A DNA stretch of 64,000 bases from Goodfellowiella coeruleoviolacea (GCF_024171785.1 NZ_JAMTCK010000004.1:124001-188000); one strand, 5' to 3'; numbered from the stretch's first letter, positions 16,430-25,960 are shown. The notes: generated by a model from the sequence alone, not told the origin. Numbers and translations: made by a program.

Positions 16430-17032
16430 TCAGTCCTGCGCCACGAGGTCGCCGACCACGCCGAGCGCGCAGCGCCGCGCGTTGGCCAGCAGCGCGCCCC
16501 GCTCGGCGGCCGGCAGTGTGGGGCCGAGCACGGTGATCCCGTCGACCAGCGCGATCAGCAACCGGGCGAGCTGGGTGGCGGCCTCCCGGTCGAGCGGCCG
16601 CTCGGCCACGCAGGCGGTCAGCCGGGTGGCGATGGCCGAGGTGAGTTCCGCGTACTTGGCCTCGGCGATCGGGGCCAGCGCCGGGGTGCGCAGCAACGTC
16701 ACCGTGAGCTGCAGCATGGACAGCCGCAGCCCCACCTGCTCGGCCCTGGCCGGCTCACCCAGTGCCAGCAGGTCGCCCACGCACCGCTCCAGGTCCGCGC
16801 CGGGGCCGGACAGCGTGCCGATCGCGGTCACCAGGCCGGCCGTGGTGTCGTGGATGACGGCGCTGAGGATCTCGGTCTTGGACGCGAAGTAGTAGTGCAG
16901 CAGCCCGACCCGCACCCCGGCCTCGGCCGCGATCTCCCTGGTCGTGGTCGCCTCGACACCGCAGCGGGCCAACACCGCCCTGGCGGCCACGATGATCTGG
17001 GACCGCCGCTGTTCGCCGGGTGCGCGGGACAC
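16430..17032 (-). CDS. TetR family transcriptional regulator
   Basis: A 200-residue TetR regulator. The DNA-binding helix-turn-helix (residues ~10-55) is recognisable in AARAVLARCGVEATTTREIAAEAGVRVGLLHYYFASKTEIL. The C-terminal ligand domain is all-helical and unassigned. It is divergent from the VOC gene at 17354, and a 16-base inverted repeat lies between them. It probably regulates itself and one of its neighbours, either the methyltransferase downstream or the VOC protein. Confidence 0.9.
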   Translation of the reverse strand: MSRAPGEQRRSQIIVAARAVLARCGVEATTTREIAAEAGVRVGLLHYYFASKTEILSAVIHDTTAGLVTAIGTLSGPGADLERCVGDLLALGEPARAEQVGLRLSMLQLTVTLLRTPALAPIAEAKYAELTSAIATRLTACVAERPLDREAATQLARLLIALVDGITVLGPTLPAAERGALLANARRCALGVVGDLVAQD

Positions 17033-17200
17033 CGGGGCACCCTATCGCCGCCGGCGGCCCGGCCGGTCGCCGTTCCGGGCCGCCGACCGGACGTTGTCAG
17101 CTCGCCTCGGCCCCGTCCCTCGGTTGCCGGGACGCCACGCCCTGCCACCACCTGCGTGGCTGACCACCCGTGCTCGCCATGCCAACCTCCCACCACTGAC

Positions 17201-17216
17201 TTGGTCACCCGACCAA
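17201..17216. promoter_or_regulatory. Inverted repeat, likely TetR operator
   Basis: TTGGTC-ACCC-GACCAA, perfect 6-base arms, in the 321-base divergent gap between the TetR gene and the VOC gene. Nothing else gene-like is visible in 17033-17353. Confidence 0.5.
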
Positions 17217-17353
17217 AACCGGCTGCCCAGAGTCGTAGCACCGCGCCCCGGACCTGTCCACCGGATGAACCACCGCGGGTGCCGCGATGAGTTCTCCGCC
17301 GCCGCCGGGTCGTACCCGGTAACACCGGACGCATCGGCCGAGAGGACACCGAC

Positions 17354-17827
17354 ATGCGCGAGATCGTCACCCACCTGGCCTTCGACAACCAGGCCGAGGA
17401 GGCCGTGCGGTTCTACACCTCGCTGATCCCCAACTCCCGGATCACCGGCATCACCCACTTCCGGGCCGACGAGCCGGGACCGGAGGGCACGGTCCGCACC
17501 ATCCGGTTCGAGATGCTCGGCCAGAAGTTCCTCGCGGTGAACGGCGGCCCGCACTTCACCTTCACCGAGGGCGTCTCCCTGCTGGTGGCCTGCGACACCC
17601 AGGCCGAGATCGACGAGCTGTGGGAGCGGCTGCGCGCGGGCGGCACCACCCAGCCGTGCGGCTGGGTCACCGACCGCTACGGCCTGTCCTGGCAGATCAC
17701 CGCGGCCGTGGAGGACGCCTACCTCTACGGGCCCGACCCCGAGGCCGCCCAGCGCGTCGTCTCGGCGATCTACCGGATGACCAAGATCGACATCGCCGAG
17801 ATCGAGCGCGCCTACCGCGGCGAGTAG
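17354..17827 (+). CDS. VOC (PhnB-like) family protein
   Basis: A 157-residue protein of the vicinal oxygen chelate superfamily, 3-demethylubiquinone methyltransferase-like/PhnB subgroup. Features: HLAFDNQAEEAVRFYTSLIPNSRI, EMLGQKFLAVNGGPHFTFTEGVSLLVAC, DELWERLRAGGTTQPCGWVTDRYGLSWQI. Despite the domain name these proteins are not proven methyltransferases; many are metal-binding lyase- or resistance-like proteins. ATG at 17354 follows GAGAGGAC. It is transcribed away from the TetR gene, which may sense the substrate. A strong bidirectional terminator follows. Confidence 0.85.
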   Translation: MREIVTHLAFDNQAEEAVRFYTSLIPNSRITGITHFRADEPGPEGTVRTIRFEMLGQKFLAVNGGPHFTFTEGVSLLVACDTQAEIDELWERLRAGGTTQPCGWVTDRYGLSWQITAAVEDAYLYGPDPEAAQRVVSAIYRMTKIDIAEIERAYRGE

Positions 17828-17838
17828 GCCAGCCCGCG

Positions 17839-17876
17839 CCGGCCGCGGGACCACACTGGGGGTGTCCCGCGGCCGG
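17839..17876. terminator. Bidirectional terminator hairpin
   Basis: CCGGCCGCGGGA (17839-17850) and TCCCGCGGCCGG (17865-17876), a perfect 12-base stem with a 14-base loop, between the convergent VOC and MFS genes. Confidence 0.8.
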
Positions 17877-17884
17877 TGAGTCAC

Positions 17885-19288
17885 TCATGTGGTGACCTGG
17901 ACGCGGCTTCGGGTCAGGTAGGCGTAGCCGGCGGTGGCCAGGGCGGTCAGCGCGGTCATGGTCAGGCTCGCCACGGTGAACGCGGTGCCCAGTGAGTCCG
18001 GAGTGGACTGTCCACTGGGGACGGTGGGCGGGCTGCTGGCCACCAGGGTGGTGAGGCTGCCCAGGCCGGCCAGGGACAGGCCGGAGCCGAGGGCGAACGC
18101 GGTCTCCTGGATGGCGCCGATCTCGCCGGCGCGGTGCACCGGGGCGCTGGAGAGCAGGTCGTCCGAGGCCAGGGTCATGATCACGCCCGCGCCGAAGCCG
18201 AGCAGGATCAGCGCGGTGAGCGGGCCGGCGCCGGACGCTCCGAAGCCGGCGAACAGCGCCAGGGCCACGCCGATCGCGGCCAGCGAGGCGATCGTGGTGG
18301 CGCGCGGGCCGAGGCGGGCGGCCAGCCGGGGGGCCAGGGCGGCGCCGGCGGCGTTGGCCAGCGCCAGGGGGAGCAGGACCAGGCCGGACTGGCTGGGGGT
18401 GCGGCCCTCGGCGAGCTGGAGCTGTTGGGCCACCAGGTAGAGGTAGCCGATGTAGCTGCCGTAGCTGAGCATGATGAGCAGCGCGGCCAGGGTGAACCGC
18501 CGGTTGGTGAACAGGCGCACGTCCAGCAGGGGCTCGGCCAGTCGCCGCTGCCGGCGCACGAACACCACCACCAGGGCCAGGCCGGCCACCGCGAGCAGCG
18601 CGGTCAGGGCCAGGGGGTTGGTGGTGGCGTGGTTGGTCGCGTACACCGCACCGGCGATCGCGGCGACCGACAGCACCGAGCTGCGCACGTCCCAGGGGCG
18701 GCCGGGGCCGCTGGGCTGGCGGGCGATCAGCAGGGCGCCGGCGACCAGGGCCACCGCCACCACCGGCAGGTTGATGGCGAACACCGAGCGCCAGCCGTGG
18801 TGGTCGACCAGGACGCCGCCCAGGACCGGCCCCAGTGCCGCGCCCAGGCTGGAGCTGGCGGTCCAGATGCCCACGGCGGTGCTGCGCTGCCGTGCGTCGG
18901 GGAACGTGGCGCGCAGCAGGGCGACCGTGGCCGTGAGGATCATGGCGTGGCCCACGCCGAGCACGACCCGCGCGGCGATGGCCACCGGCCCGGACCAGGC
19001 GAGCGCGGCCAGCGCGGACGCGGCGCCGAACACGGCCATGCCGGCCAGCCACAGCCGCTTGCGGTCCACCCGGTCGGCCAGCGTGCCCGCGGTGATGATG
19101 AGCGCGGCACTGGTCAGCGGGTAGACGTCCACGACCCACAGCTGCTCGTCCACGTGCAGCGACAGGTCGGCGGTGAGGTCGGGCAGGGCCAGGTTCAGCA
19201 CGGTGAAGTCGATCGCGCCCATGACCAGGCTGGCGCACAGCACGGCGAGCACGGCCCAGGGGTGGCGGACGGCGGGTGACGCGGACAC
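17885..19288 (-). CDS. MFS transporter, DHA2 (QacA/SmvA-like) drug efflux family
   Basis: A 467-residue, multi-helix exporter. The N-terminal signature SLVMGAIDFTVLNLALPDLTADL, followed by LWVVDVYPLTSAALIITAGTLADRVDRKRLW (motif A region) and GPVLGGVLVDHHGWRSVFAINLP (motif C region), is typical of the proton-driven DHA2 drug:H+ antiporters. GTG at 19288 is the chosen start; GTG at 19309 adds seven residues. It is divergent from an HxlR regulator with a dyad between them, a common arrangement for redox- or drug-responsive efflux. Substrate unknown. Confidence 0.88.
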   Translation of the reverse strand: MSASPAVRHPWAVLAVLCASLVMGAIDFTVLNLALPDLTADLSLHVDEQLWVVDVYPLTSAALIITAGTLADRVDRKRLWLAGMAVFGAASALAALAWSGPVAIAARVVLGVGHAMILTATVALLRATFPDARQRSTAVGIWTASSSLGAALGPVLGGVLVDHHGWRSVFAINLPVVAVALVAGALLIARQPSGPGRPWDVRSSVLSVAAIAGAVYATNHATTNPLALTALLAVAGLALVVVFVRRQRRLAEPLLDVRLFTNRRFTLAALLIMLSYGSYIGYLYLVAQQLQLAEGRTPSQSGLVLLPLALANAAGAALAPRLAARLGPRATTIASLAAIGVALALFAGFGASGAGPLTALILLGFGAGVIMTLASDDLLSSAPVHRAGEIGAIQETAFALGSGLSLAGLGSLTTLVASSPPTVPSGQSTPDSLGTAFTVASLTMTALTALATAGYAYLTRSRVQVTT

Positions 19289-19324
19289 CGGCCCACCGTC
19301 ACCCGGCACCGGCCGCGCGGGCAA

Positions 19325-19347
19325 GTACGGTCTTCGTTGACCGGTAC
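19325..19347. promoter_or_regulatory. Dyad between MFS and HxlR genes, likely HxlR site
   Basis: GTACGGTC (19325-19332) and GACCGGTAC (19339-19347) form an inverted repeat with one extra base in the right arm. GTAC-type half-sites are known for HxlR/YodB-like regulators. The GTAC cores are 19 bases apart. Confidence 0.45.
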
Positions 19348-19379
19348 GGTCGGGGTGGATACCGATGGAGGTAGCGGGC

Positions 19380-19769
19380 ATGGCCAGGGAACGCGTCCAG
19401 GACATGGCCGACCACTGCGCCATCGAGGTGGCGGTCAGCGTGCTCGGCGGCAAGTGGAAGCTGGTCATCGTCGAGTACCTGTTGGAGCACCCGCACCGGT
19501 TCGGCGAGCTGCACCGCCGGCTGCCCGGGATCACCCAGCGCATGCTCACCCGCCAGCTGCGCGAACTGGAGGCGGACGGCATCATCACCCGCACCGTGCA
19601 CCACCAGGTGCCGCCCCGGGTCGACTACGACCTCACCGACGCCGGCCGCCGCTTCGCGCCCGCCGCCGAGCAGCTGCGGCTGTGGGGCGCGTGGTACAAG
19701 CGGCAGCTGGTCGAGCGGGACGCGGCCGAGCCCGCCACGTCCGCCGAGCCCGTCACGCCCGTGTCCTGA
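19380..19769 (+). CDS. HxlR family transcriptional regulator
   Basis: A 129-residue winged-helix regulator of the HxlR/DUF24 family. It has the conserved N-terminal cysteine (DHCAIEVAVSVLGGKWKLVI), then RFGELHRRLPGITQRMLTRQLRELEADGI for DNA recognition and the wing VPPRVDYDLTDAGRRF. Family members often sense aldehydes, quinones or oxidants through that cysteine. ATG at 19380 has GGAGG at ideal spacing; ATG at 19365 overlaps that GGAGG and is less likely. It is divergent from the DHA2 exporter, its probable target. Confidence 0.88.
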   Translation: MARERVQDMADHCAIEVAVSVLGGKWKLVIVEYLLEHPHRFGELHRRLPGITQRMLTRQLRELEADGIITRTVHHQVPPRVDYDLTDAGRRFAPAAEQLRLWGAWYKRQLVERDAAEPATSAEPVTPVS

Positions 19770-19789
19770 CCGGACACCACCGGGCCGGG

Positions 19790-20578
19790 TCAGCGCAGCA
19801 GCAGGGCGATCTGGTCGGCGGTGGCGCGCAGGGCCGGGGCGAAGCCCGCCAGCTGCTCGGCGGTGACCAGGAACTTCACCGTGGACACGCTGATCCCGCC
19901 GATGGCGGTGCCACTGGCGTCCAGCACGGGCACGCCGATGCAGCGGATGGTGGTCTCGTTCTCCTCGTCGTCGATGGCGTAACCGCGTTCGCGCACCGCG
20001 GCCAGCTCCCGCGCCAGGTGCTCGGGTGTGGTGATGGTGGCGGGCGTGCGGCCGGGCAGGCCGGTGCTGGCCAGCACCGCGGCCAGTTCGTCGGCGGGCA
20101 GGTGGGCCAGCACGCTCTTGCCGATGGCCGTGCAGTGCAGGGGCAGCCGCATGCCCACCCGGGAGGCCATCTGGTAGGGCTGGTCGCTCTCCACCTTCTG
20201 CGTGTAGACCGCGTGGTCGCCGTTGCGCAGGGCCAGGTGCACGGTCTGGCCGACCTGGCGCTGCAACGCGGTGAGCAGCTGGTCGATGCTGGCCGCGGCG
20301 GTGCCGTCGGCGACCTCGGCGGCCAGGGCGCGCAGCCGGGGGCCGGCCGAGTAGGAGCCGGCGCCGTCGGCGACCGCGTAGCCCAGTTCGGTCAGCTCGG
20401 CCAGGATGCGGTGCACGCTCGGCTTGGTGACGCCGGCGGCGGTGGCGATGTCGGCGAGCTTGCGCGGCTCGTTGCCGGCCACCTCCTCCAGCACCCGCAG
20501 CATCTTGGTGATCGCGCTACCCCCTTCGGAGGACCTGCCCCCGCGCCTGGGTGGAGCAGTTTTCTGCGGGTCGGCCAT
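19790..20578 (-). CDS. IclR family transcriptional regulator
   Basis: A 262-residue IclR regulator. The winged helix spans residues ~20-80 (ITKMLRVLEEV, LADIATAAGVTKPSVHRILAELTELGYA). The effector domain follows with RVGMRLPLHCTAIGKSVLAHLP, YAIDDEENETTIRCIGVPV and GGISVSTVKF. ATG at 20578 has GGAG seven bases upstream; ATG at 20584 overlaps that GGAG. It is divergent from an MFS-dehydrogenase-ManD operon and very likely controls it, probably as a repressor released by a sugar acid or keto-deoxy acid. Confidence 0.9.
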   Translation of the reverse strand: MADPQKTAPPRRGGRSSEGGSAITKMLRVLEEVAGNEPRKLADIATAAGVTKPSVHRILAELTELGYAVADGAGSYSAGPRLRALAAEVADGTAAASIDQLLTALQRQVGQTVHLALRNGDHAVYTQKVESDQPYQMASRVGMRLPLHCTAIGKSVLAHLPADELAAVLASTGLPGRTPATITTPEHLARELAAVRERGYAIDDEENETTIRCIGVPVLDASGTAIGGISVSTVKFLVTAEQLAGFAPALRATADQIALLLR

Positions 20579-20612
20579 TGACATCTCCGGGATACGCGGT
20601 GCTAACGTCCGC

Positions 20613-20655
20613 GCCATTCAACAACACGAGATGCCGTTTTGCAACGCTGAATGGC
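20613..20655. promoter_or_regulatory. Inverted repeat between IclR gene and sugar-acid operon
   Basis: GCCATTCA (20613-20620) and TGAATGGC (20648-20655), perfect 8-base arms 35 bases apart (start to start), with a smaller dyad CGTT-TTGC-AACG between them. Roughly three helical turns between half-sites would suit an IclR tetramer. Confidence 0.5.
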
Positions 20656-20725
20656 TTGGGCTGACCGTGACCCACCGGTGGCCGCCCGCACAGGCCATGT
20701 CGCTTCCCGCCGGAGAGGAGTAGGC

Positions 20726-22135
20726 ATGACATCCGAGCCGACGTCACCGGTGACGTCATCGGCCGCGCCCGGCGCGGCCGGACCGCAGGGGTCCACTTCG
20801 GACGCGTCCACACCGGACTTCCTGGAGGTCCCCCGGCCGCGGGGGCTGCGCAACAACGTGCGGTGGGGCATGGTGCTGCTCTGCTCGGCCGCGTTCATGG
20901 TCAACTACATCGACCGCACCACGCTCAGCGTCGCCCTGCCGTACATGTCGGGCGACCTGCACATCAGCCCCACGGTCGAGGGCTTCCTGTTCGCCGCGTT
21001 CTTCATCGGCTACGCCCTGTGCCAGCTGCCGGCCGGCTCGCTGATCGACCGCTACGGGGTCAAGCCGCTGTTCGCCGGCGGCGCCCTCATCTGGGGCGCG
21101 GTCACCATGCTCACCGGCCTGGTGCGCGGCCCGGTGGAACTGGTCCTGGCCCGGCTCGGCCTCGGCGTCGGTGAGGCCACCGCCTACCCCGGCTCGGCCA
21201 AGGTGGTCTCCCGCTGGTTCCCGCGCCGGGAACGCGCCTTCGCCAACAGCGTGTGGGACAACGGCTCGCGGGTCGGCGCGGTCGTGTCGCTGCCGCTGGT
21301 GACCGCGCTGATCGCCTGGCAGGGCTGGCGGATCGCGTTCGTCATCGCCGGCGCGCTGGCCCTGGTGTGGACGGCCGGCTGGCTGGCCCTGTACCGGGAG
21401 CCGGACAAGCACCGCAAGCTCACCCCGGAGGAGCGCGCCTACATCGAGCAGGACCGCGCCCAGCAGCAGGCGGCGGCGTCGTCGACACCGGCGGAGAAGG
21501 TGCGCTGGCGGGACCTGTTCCGCTACCGCACGGTCTGGGCGATGATGCTCGGCTTCTTCTGCCTCAACTACGTCATCTACTTCTTCATCACCTGGTTCCC
21601 CAGCTACCTGGTCAAGGCCCGCGGCTTCGACCTGCTGCAGCTGGGCGTGTTCGGCACCATCCCCGGCATCGTGGCCATCTTCGGCAGCCTGGCCGGCGGC
21701 ATCGTGTCGGACAGCCTGCTGCGCCGAGGCTGGAGCCTGAACCGGGCGCGCAAGACCTGCCTGGCCGGCGGCATGCTGTGCTCGTCGGTGATCGCGCTGG
21801 CCGTGGTGGTCGAGTCGGCCGGGCTGGCCCTGGCCCTGCTGGCCATCTGCTACGCCAGCGTCGCCTTCGCCGCCGCCAGCGTGGCCTCGCTGCCCGCGGA
21901 CGTGGCGCCGCAGCCCGCGCAGGTGTCCTCGCTGGCCGGCATCCAGAACTTCGCCTCCAACATCGCCGGGTTCATCGGCCCCTCGCTGGTCGGCATCCTG
22001 CTCGACATCAGCGGCGGGTCCTACGTGGTGCCGCTGGTGCTGGCCGGCGCGGTCGCGGTGGTCGGGGCGCTCACCTACGCGGTGGGCATCCGCCGGGTGG
22101 AGCCGCTGCGGATCGGAACGGGAGTCAACGCGTGA
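20726..22135 (+). CDS. MFS transporter, ACS family (sugar-acid symporter-like)
   Basis: A 469-residue, 12-helix transporter of the anion:cation symporter family (DgoT, GudP and ExuT relatives). Key segments: [20 protein letters not shown] in helix 1, [22 protein letters not shown] (motif A), [40 protein letters not shown]. Residues 1-40 are a Ser/Pro/Thr-rich cytoplasmic extension encoding two copies of the recurrent TCCGNNGTGGAC word. ATG at 20726 has GGAGAGGAG before it. First gene of a three-gene operon with GTGA overlaps. The family and the ManD gene suggest uptake of a hexuronate or aldonate. Confidence 0.88.
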   Translation: MTSEPTSPVTSSAAPGAAGPQGSTSDASTPDFLEVPRPRGLRNNVRWGMVLLCSAAFMVNYIDRTTLSVALPYMSGDLHISPTVEGFLFAAFFIGYALCQLPAGSLIDRYGVKPLFAGGALIWGAVTMLTGLVRGPVELVLARLGLGVGEATAYPGSAKVVSRWFPRRERAFANSVWDNGSRVGAVVSLPLVTALIAWQGWRIAFVIAGALALVWTAGWLALYREPDKHRKLTPEERAYIEQDRAQQQAAASSTPAEKVRWRDLFRYRTVWAMMLGFFCLNYVIYFFITWFPSYLVKARGFDLLQLGVFGTIPGIVAIFGSLAGGIVSDSLLRRGWSLNRARKTCLAGGMLCSSVIALAVVVESAGLALALLAICYASVAFAAASVASLPADVAPQPAQVSSLAGIQNFASNIAGFIGPSLVGILLDISGGSYVVPLVLAGAVAVVGALTYAVGIRRVEPLRIGTGVNA

Positions 22136-23181
22136 GCACGACCGAACAGGGCAGGACCGAACAGGGCATGGCCGCGGTGCTGCACGGCGCGCGCGACCTG
22201 CGGGTGCAACCGGCCCCGGTGGACGCGCCCAGCGCCGGCCAGGTGCTGGTGGCCGTGGGCTCGGTCGGCCTGTGCGGGTCGGACCTGCACTACTACGCCG
22301 ACGGCCGCAACGGCCCCAACGTGCTGCGCGCGCCCACCGTGCTCGGCCACGAGGGCCACGGCGTGATCAGCGCGGTCGGCGCGGGCGTGGACCCGGCGCG
22401 GGTGGGCCAGCGGGTGGCGATCGAGCCGGCGCGGCCGTGCGGGCGCTGCGCCACCTGCCGGTCCGGCCGCTACAACCTGTGCCCGACCGGGATCTGCTTC
22501 GGCTCGCCGCCCACCCACGGGCTGCTGCGCGGCCAGGTCGCCGTGCCCGAGGAGTTCGCCCACCCGCTGCCGGACGACCTGCCGGACGCGGTGGCCGCGC
22601 TCATCGAGCCGCTGGCCGTGGCCTGCTGGGCGGTGGAGCGGGCCCGGGTGCGGCCCGGCCACCACGTGCTGGTCACCGGCGCCGGCCCGATCGGCCTGCT
22701 GGCCGCGCAGGCGGCGCGCGCGGCCGGGGCGGCGCGGGTGCGCGTGGTGGACGTGTCCGAGCAGCGCCGGGCCGGGGCCGAGCGCGCCCTGGCCGGCACC
22801 GGCGTCGAGGTCGCCGCCGGCCCCGGCGACGGCGTGTTCGACCGGCAGTTGGAGTGCTCGGGCGCGCCGGCCGCCATCGCCGACCTGTCCGGGTTGGCCC
22901 CGGGCGCGGTGCTGGCGCTGGTCGGCACCCCGCCGGCCGAGGCGGCCACGCCACTGGGCCACCTGCAGCGCTGGGAGGTCGACGTGGTGGGCTGCTTCCG
23001 CTACGGGCCGGGCGCGTTCGCCTCGGCCATCGCGCTGGCCGCATCCGGCCGGGTGGCACTGGCCCCGCTGGTCACCGCGCGCTTCCCGCTCGCCGAGTCG
23101 GCCGCCGCCATCGAGACGGCGCTGACCGACCGCACCCAGCTCAAGATCGTTGTCGACCTGCCGACCAGGAGCACTTCGTGA
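22132..23181 (+). CDS. Zinc-dependent medium-chain dehydrogenase (sorbitol/idonate type)
   Basis: A 349-residue MDR-family dehydrogenase. Catalytic zinc ligands lie in [11 protein letters not shown] and [13 protein letters not shown]. The structural zinc lobe has four cysteines ([16 protein letters not shown]). The NAD-binding motif is [21 protein letters not shown]. The fold and the YYADG segment resemble sorbitol, threonine and L-idonate dehydrogenases. GTG at 22132 overlaps the transporter stop. In this operon it probably oxidises or reduces a sugar acid at C2 or C5 as a step next to ManD. The exact substrate cannot be assigned. Confidence 0.88.
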   Translation: MSTTEQGRTEQGMAAVLHGARDLRVQPAPVDAPSAGQVLVAVGSVGLCGSDLHYYADGRNGPNVLRAPTVLGHEGHGVISAVGAGVDPARVGQRVAIEPARPCGRCATCRSGRYNLCPTGICFGSPPTHGLLRGQVAVPEEFAHPLPDDLPDAVAALIEPLAVACWAVERARVRPGHHVLVTGAGPIGLLAAQAARAAGAARVRVVDVSEQRRAGAERALAGTGVEVAAGPGDGVFDRQLECSGAPAAIADLSGLAPGAVLALVGTPPAEAATPLGHLQRWEVDVVGCFRYGPGAFASAIALAASGRVALAPLVTARFPLAESAAAIETALTDRTQLKIVVDLPTRSTS

Positions 23182-24392
23182 AGATCGTCGACGCCAAGGT
23201 CATCGTCACCTGCCCGGGGCGCAACTACGTCACCCTGAAGATCACCACCGAGGACGGGGTGACCGGCATCGGGGACGCCACGCTCAACGGCCGCGAGCTG
23301 TCCGTGGCCGCCTACCTCACCGAGCACGTGTGCCCGCTGCTGATCGGCCGGGACGCGCACCGCATCGGGGACATCTGGCAGTACCTGTACAAGGGCGCCT
23401 ACTGGCGGCGCGGCCCGGTCACCATGACCGCGATCGCCGCGGTGGACGTGGCGCTGTGGGACATCAAGGGCAAGGTGGCCGGCCTGCCCGTGTACCAGCT
23501 GCTCGGCGGGGCGGCCCGGGACGGTGTGCTGGTCTACGGGCACGCCAACGGGCAGACCATCCCCGAACTGCTCGACGACGTGGCGCGGTTCCTGGACCGG
23601 GGCTACCGCGCGGTGCGGGTGCAGGCGGCCGTGCCCGGGCTGGAGAAGACCTACGGCATCGGCGGCAACAGCGCCGGCCTGACCTACGAGCCCGCCGACG
23701 GCGAGCTGCCCAGCGAGCACGTCTGGGAGACCGGCGCCTACCTGGACTTCGTGCCCGAGGTGATGGCGGCCGTGCGGGAGCGCTTCGGTTTCGGCTTCCA
23801 CCTGCTGCACGACGTGCACCACCGGCTCACCCCGATCGAGGCCGGCCGGCTGGGCAAGTCGCTGGAGCCGTACCGGATGTTCTGGATCGAGGACCCCACC
23901 CCGGCCGAGGACCAGGCCGCGTTCCGCACCATCCGCCAGCACACCACCACGCCGATCGCGGTCGGCGAGATCTTCAACTCCATCTGGGACTGCCAGTACC
24001 TGATCGAGGAGCGGCTGATCGACTACATCCGCACCTCGGTGTCGCACACCGGCGGCATCACCCACCTGCGCCGGGTGTTCGACCTGGCCGCGCTGCACGG
24101 CGTGCGCACCGGCTCGCACGGCGCCGGCGACCTGTCCCCGGTGTCCTTCGCCGCCGCCCTGCACGTGGACCTGACCGTGCCGAACTTCGGCATCCAGGAG
24201 TACATGGGCCACCTGGAGCCCTACCAGGAGGTCTTCCACACCAACTACACGTTCACCGACGGCCTGTTCCACCCCGGCGACGCGCCCGGCCTGGGCGTGG
24301 ACATCGACGAGCAGGCCGCGGCCCGCTACCCGTACCAGCGCGCCTACCTGCCGGTGAACCGGCTGCGCGACGGCAGCGTGCACGACTGGTGA
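23178..24392 (+). CDS. manD: D-mannonate dehydratase family protein (ManD)
   Basis: A 404-residue enolase-superfamily protein with the ManD subgroup length and features. The long loop [20 protein letters not shown] covers the active site. Metal ligands are Asp in HLLHDVHH, Glu in WIEDPTP and Glu in AVGEIFNS; the catalytic His lies in HDVHH and another His in [10 protein letters not shown]. True ManD enzymes convert D-mannonate to 2-keto-3-deoxy-D-gluconate; some family members dehydrate D-gluconate or have little activity, and sequence reading alone cannot separate them. GTG at 23178 overlaps the dehydrogenase stop and has AGGAG upstream. A strong hairpin follows, ending the operon. Confidence 0.9.
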   Translation: MKIVDAKVIVTCPGRNYVTLKITTEDGVTGIGDATLNGRELSVAAYLTEHVCPLLIGRDAHRIGDIWQYLYKGAYWRRGPVTMTAIAAVDVALWDIKGKVAGLPVYQLLGGAARDGVLVYGHANGQTIPELLDDVARFLDRGYRAVRVQAAVPGLEKTYGIGGNSAGLTYEPADGELPSEHVWETGAYLDFVPEVMAAVRERFGFGFHLLHDVHHRLTPIEAGRLGKSLEPYRMFWIEDPTPAEDQAAFRTIRQHTTTPIAVGEIFNSIWDCQYLIEERLIDYIRTSVSHTGGITHLRRVFDLAALHGVRTGSHGAGDLSPVSFAAALHVDLTVPNFGIQEYMGHLEPYQEVFHTNYTFTDGLFHPGDAPGLGVDIDEQAAARYPYQRAYLPVNRLRDGSVHDW

Positions 24393-24411
24393 GCCGGCCG
24401 GCGTAGGCACG

Positions 24412-24452
24412 GGTGACCAGCACGGCGGTGCGACCGAGCCGTGCTGGTCACC
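24412..24452 (+). terminator. Terminator of the sugar-acid operon
   Basis: GGTGACCAGCACGGC (24412-24426) and GCCGTGCTGGTCACC (24438-24452): a perfect 15-base stem, extendable by one G-C pair, with an 11-base loop. It lies 19 bases after the manD stop. No U-tract follows, as is usual in actinomycetes. Confidence 0.85.
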
Positions 24453-24489
24453 CCGGGCCGATCATTGCCAGAAGTGACCCTCCTGTAGT

Positions 24490-24522
24490 GAGATCGCGTT
24501 GGAAAATCACCACCGCGATCTC
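24490..24522. promoter_or_regulatory. Inverted repeat upstream of the beta-helix gene
   Basis: GAGATCGCG (24490-24498) and CGCGATCTC (24514-24522), perfect 9-base arms with a 15-base spacer, ending just before the Shine-Dalgarno AAGGAGAGG. It may be an operator or a leader hairpin that controls access to the ribosome-binding site. Confidence 0.5.
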
Positions 24523-24538
24523 GAAGGAGAGGTAACAA

Positions 24539-25834
24539 GTGCGTCGAAGAGGGTCGTTCGCGCTGGCCACCGCCCTGGGGGTGGCCACAGCCCTGAGCGC
24601 CGGTGGCGCGCAGGCCTCGGCTGAGCCAGCGGCCAGCCCGCTGGCCGCCAGGACCTACTACGTCGACCAGAGCGCCGGCAACGACAGCGCCGCGGGCACG
24701 TCCACCGGCACGGCGTGGAAGAGCCTGACCAAGGTCGCCAGCGCCGACCTCAAACCCGGTGACAGCGTGCTGTTCAAGCGCGGCCAGTCCTGGACCGGCC
24801 AGCTGAACCTGACCAGGTCCGGAACGGAGTCGGCCCGCATCACCGTCGGCGCCTACGGCAGCGGCGCCCGGCCGGTCATCAAGGGCCACAACGACGCCTG
24901 CGTGAACCTGGCCGGCGACTACCTCCGCGTCACCGGCCTGCAGGTGGGCGTGGCCCAGAACGCCGGCCGCTGCTCGTGGGCCGGGGTGAGCGTCACCGGC
25001 GACCACAACCAGGTGGTCGACAACCACGTCACCGGCGCGGCGGCCGGCGTGTTCATCGCGCCCGAGGCCGACTCCACCGAGGTCACCAGCAACGAACTCG
25101 TCGACAACAACCACATGAGCGTCAACGACGAGAAGCCGGACAACGACTCGGGCGCGTTCGGCATCCTGTTGCAGGGCAACAACTCCACCATCAGCTGGAA
25201 CCTCATCAGCGGCTCCATCGCGCGGAGCTACGACTACGGGCTGGACGGCGCGGCCATCGAGATCTTCTACGCCTCGCACAACTACATCCACCACAACACC
25301 TCGATCGACAACGAGTCGTTCACCGAACTCGGCACCTGGTCGGACGACCCGGACGGGATCAGCACCGACAACTACTTCGAGTACAACGCGATCTACGGCG
25401 ACCAGACCCGGGGCGGGCTGATCACCCGCGGCGCCGAGGACCCCAACGGCCCGGTGTTCAACACCGTGTTCCGCAACAACTCGCTGCGCCTGGGCAACGC
25501 CGAGGCCGAGGGCGTGGTCTGCTACGCCGGGTGCACCAACGAGCACCTGAGCATGTCGCAGAACATCGTGTACGCGGCCGGCAAGGTCGGCTACGCCGAC
25601 GACACCTTCACCGCCTCCGACCACAACGTCTTCTCCGGCGGCCAGGTCCAGTTCAGGACCGGCACCGGTGACACGGTGGCCGACCCCAGGTACGTCTCCG
25701 CCACCGACCTGCACCTGCAGGCCGGCAGCCCGGCGATCAACCGGGGCGTCAGGCAGTACTGGGCCACCGACCTGGACGACAAGCCGACCGGCGTGGGCGG
25801 CGCCGTGGACGCCGGCGCCTACGAACGCCAGTAG
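24539..25834 (+). CDS. Secreted right-handed parallel beta-helix protein
   Basis: A 431-residue secreted protein. The signal peptide is LATALGVATALSAGGAQASAEP. The mature part starts with TYYVDQSAGNDSAAGTSTGTAWKSL, the typical entry to pectate-lyase-like beta-helices. Many Asn-rich turns follow (DNHVTGAAAGVFI, SNELVDNNH, ISWNLISGS, YNAIYGDQTRGG, FRNNSLRLGN). The C-terminus HLQAGSPAINRGV is the choice-of-anchor Q type repeat end. Such folds occur in polysaccharide lyases and glycosidases; no catalytic set is clear enough to name the activity. GTG at 24539 has GGAGAGG upstream. Its neighbour is a sugar-acid utilisation operon, so a role in releasing uronic-acid-containing sugars is plausible. 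Confidence 0.8.
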   Translation: MRRRGSFALATALGVATALSAGGAQASAEPAASPLAARTYYVDQSAGNDSAAGTSTGTAWKSLTKVASADLKPGDSVLFKRGQSWTGQLNLTRSGTESARITVGAYGSGARPVIKGHNDACVNLAGDYLRVTGLQVGVAQNAGRCSWAGVSVTGDHNQVVDNHVTGAAAGVFIAPEADSTEVTSNELVDNNHMSVNDEKPDNDSGAFGILLQGNNSTISWNLISGSIARSYDYGLDGAAIEIFYASHNYIHHNTSIDNESFTELGTWSDDPDGISTDNYFEYNAIYGDQTRGGLITRGAEDPNGPVFNTVFRNNSLRLGNAEAEGVVCYAGCTNEHLSMSQNIVYAAGKVGYADDTFTASDHNVFSGGQVQFRTGTGDTVADPRYVSATDLHLQAGSPAINRGVRQYWATDLDDKPTGVGGAVDAGAYERQ

Positions 25835-25960
25835 CCCCGAGTTCTTCCCGGTGGGGCGGCCGACACGACCGGGCGCCCCACCCACCCCCGACGGGCAGTG
25901 CGGCGGGGCACACCGCGCCGGCTTGACCCTCACGACGCGTGCGGCCGGAGGGTGGGGTGC

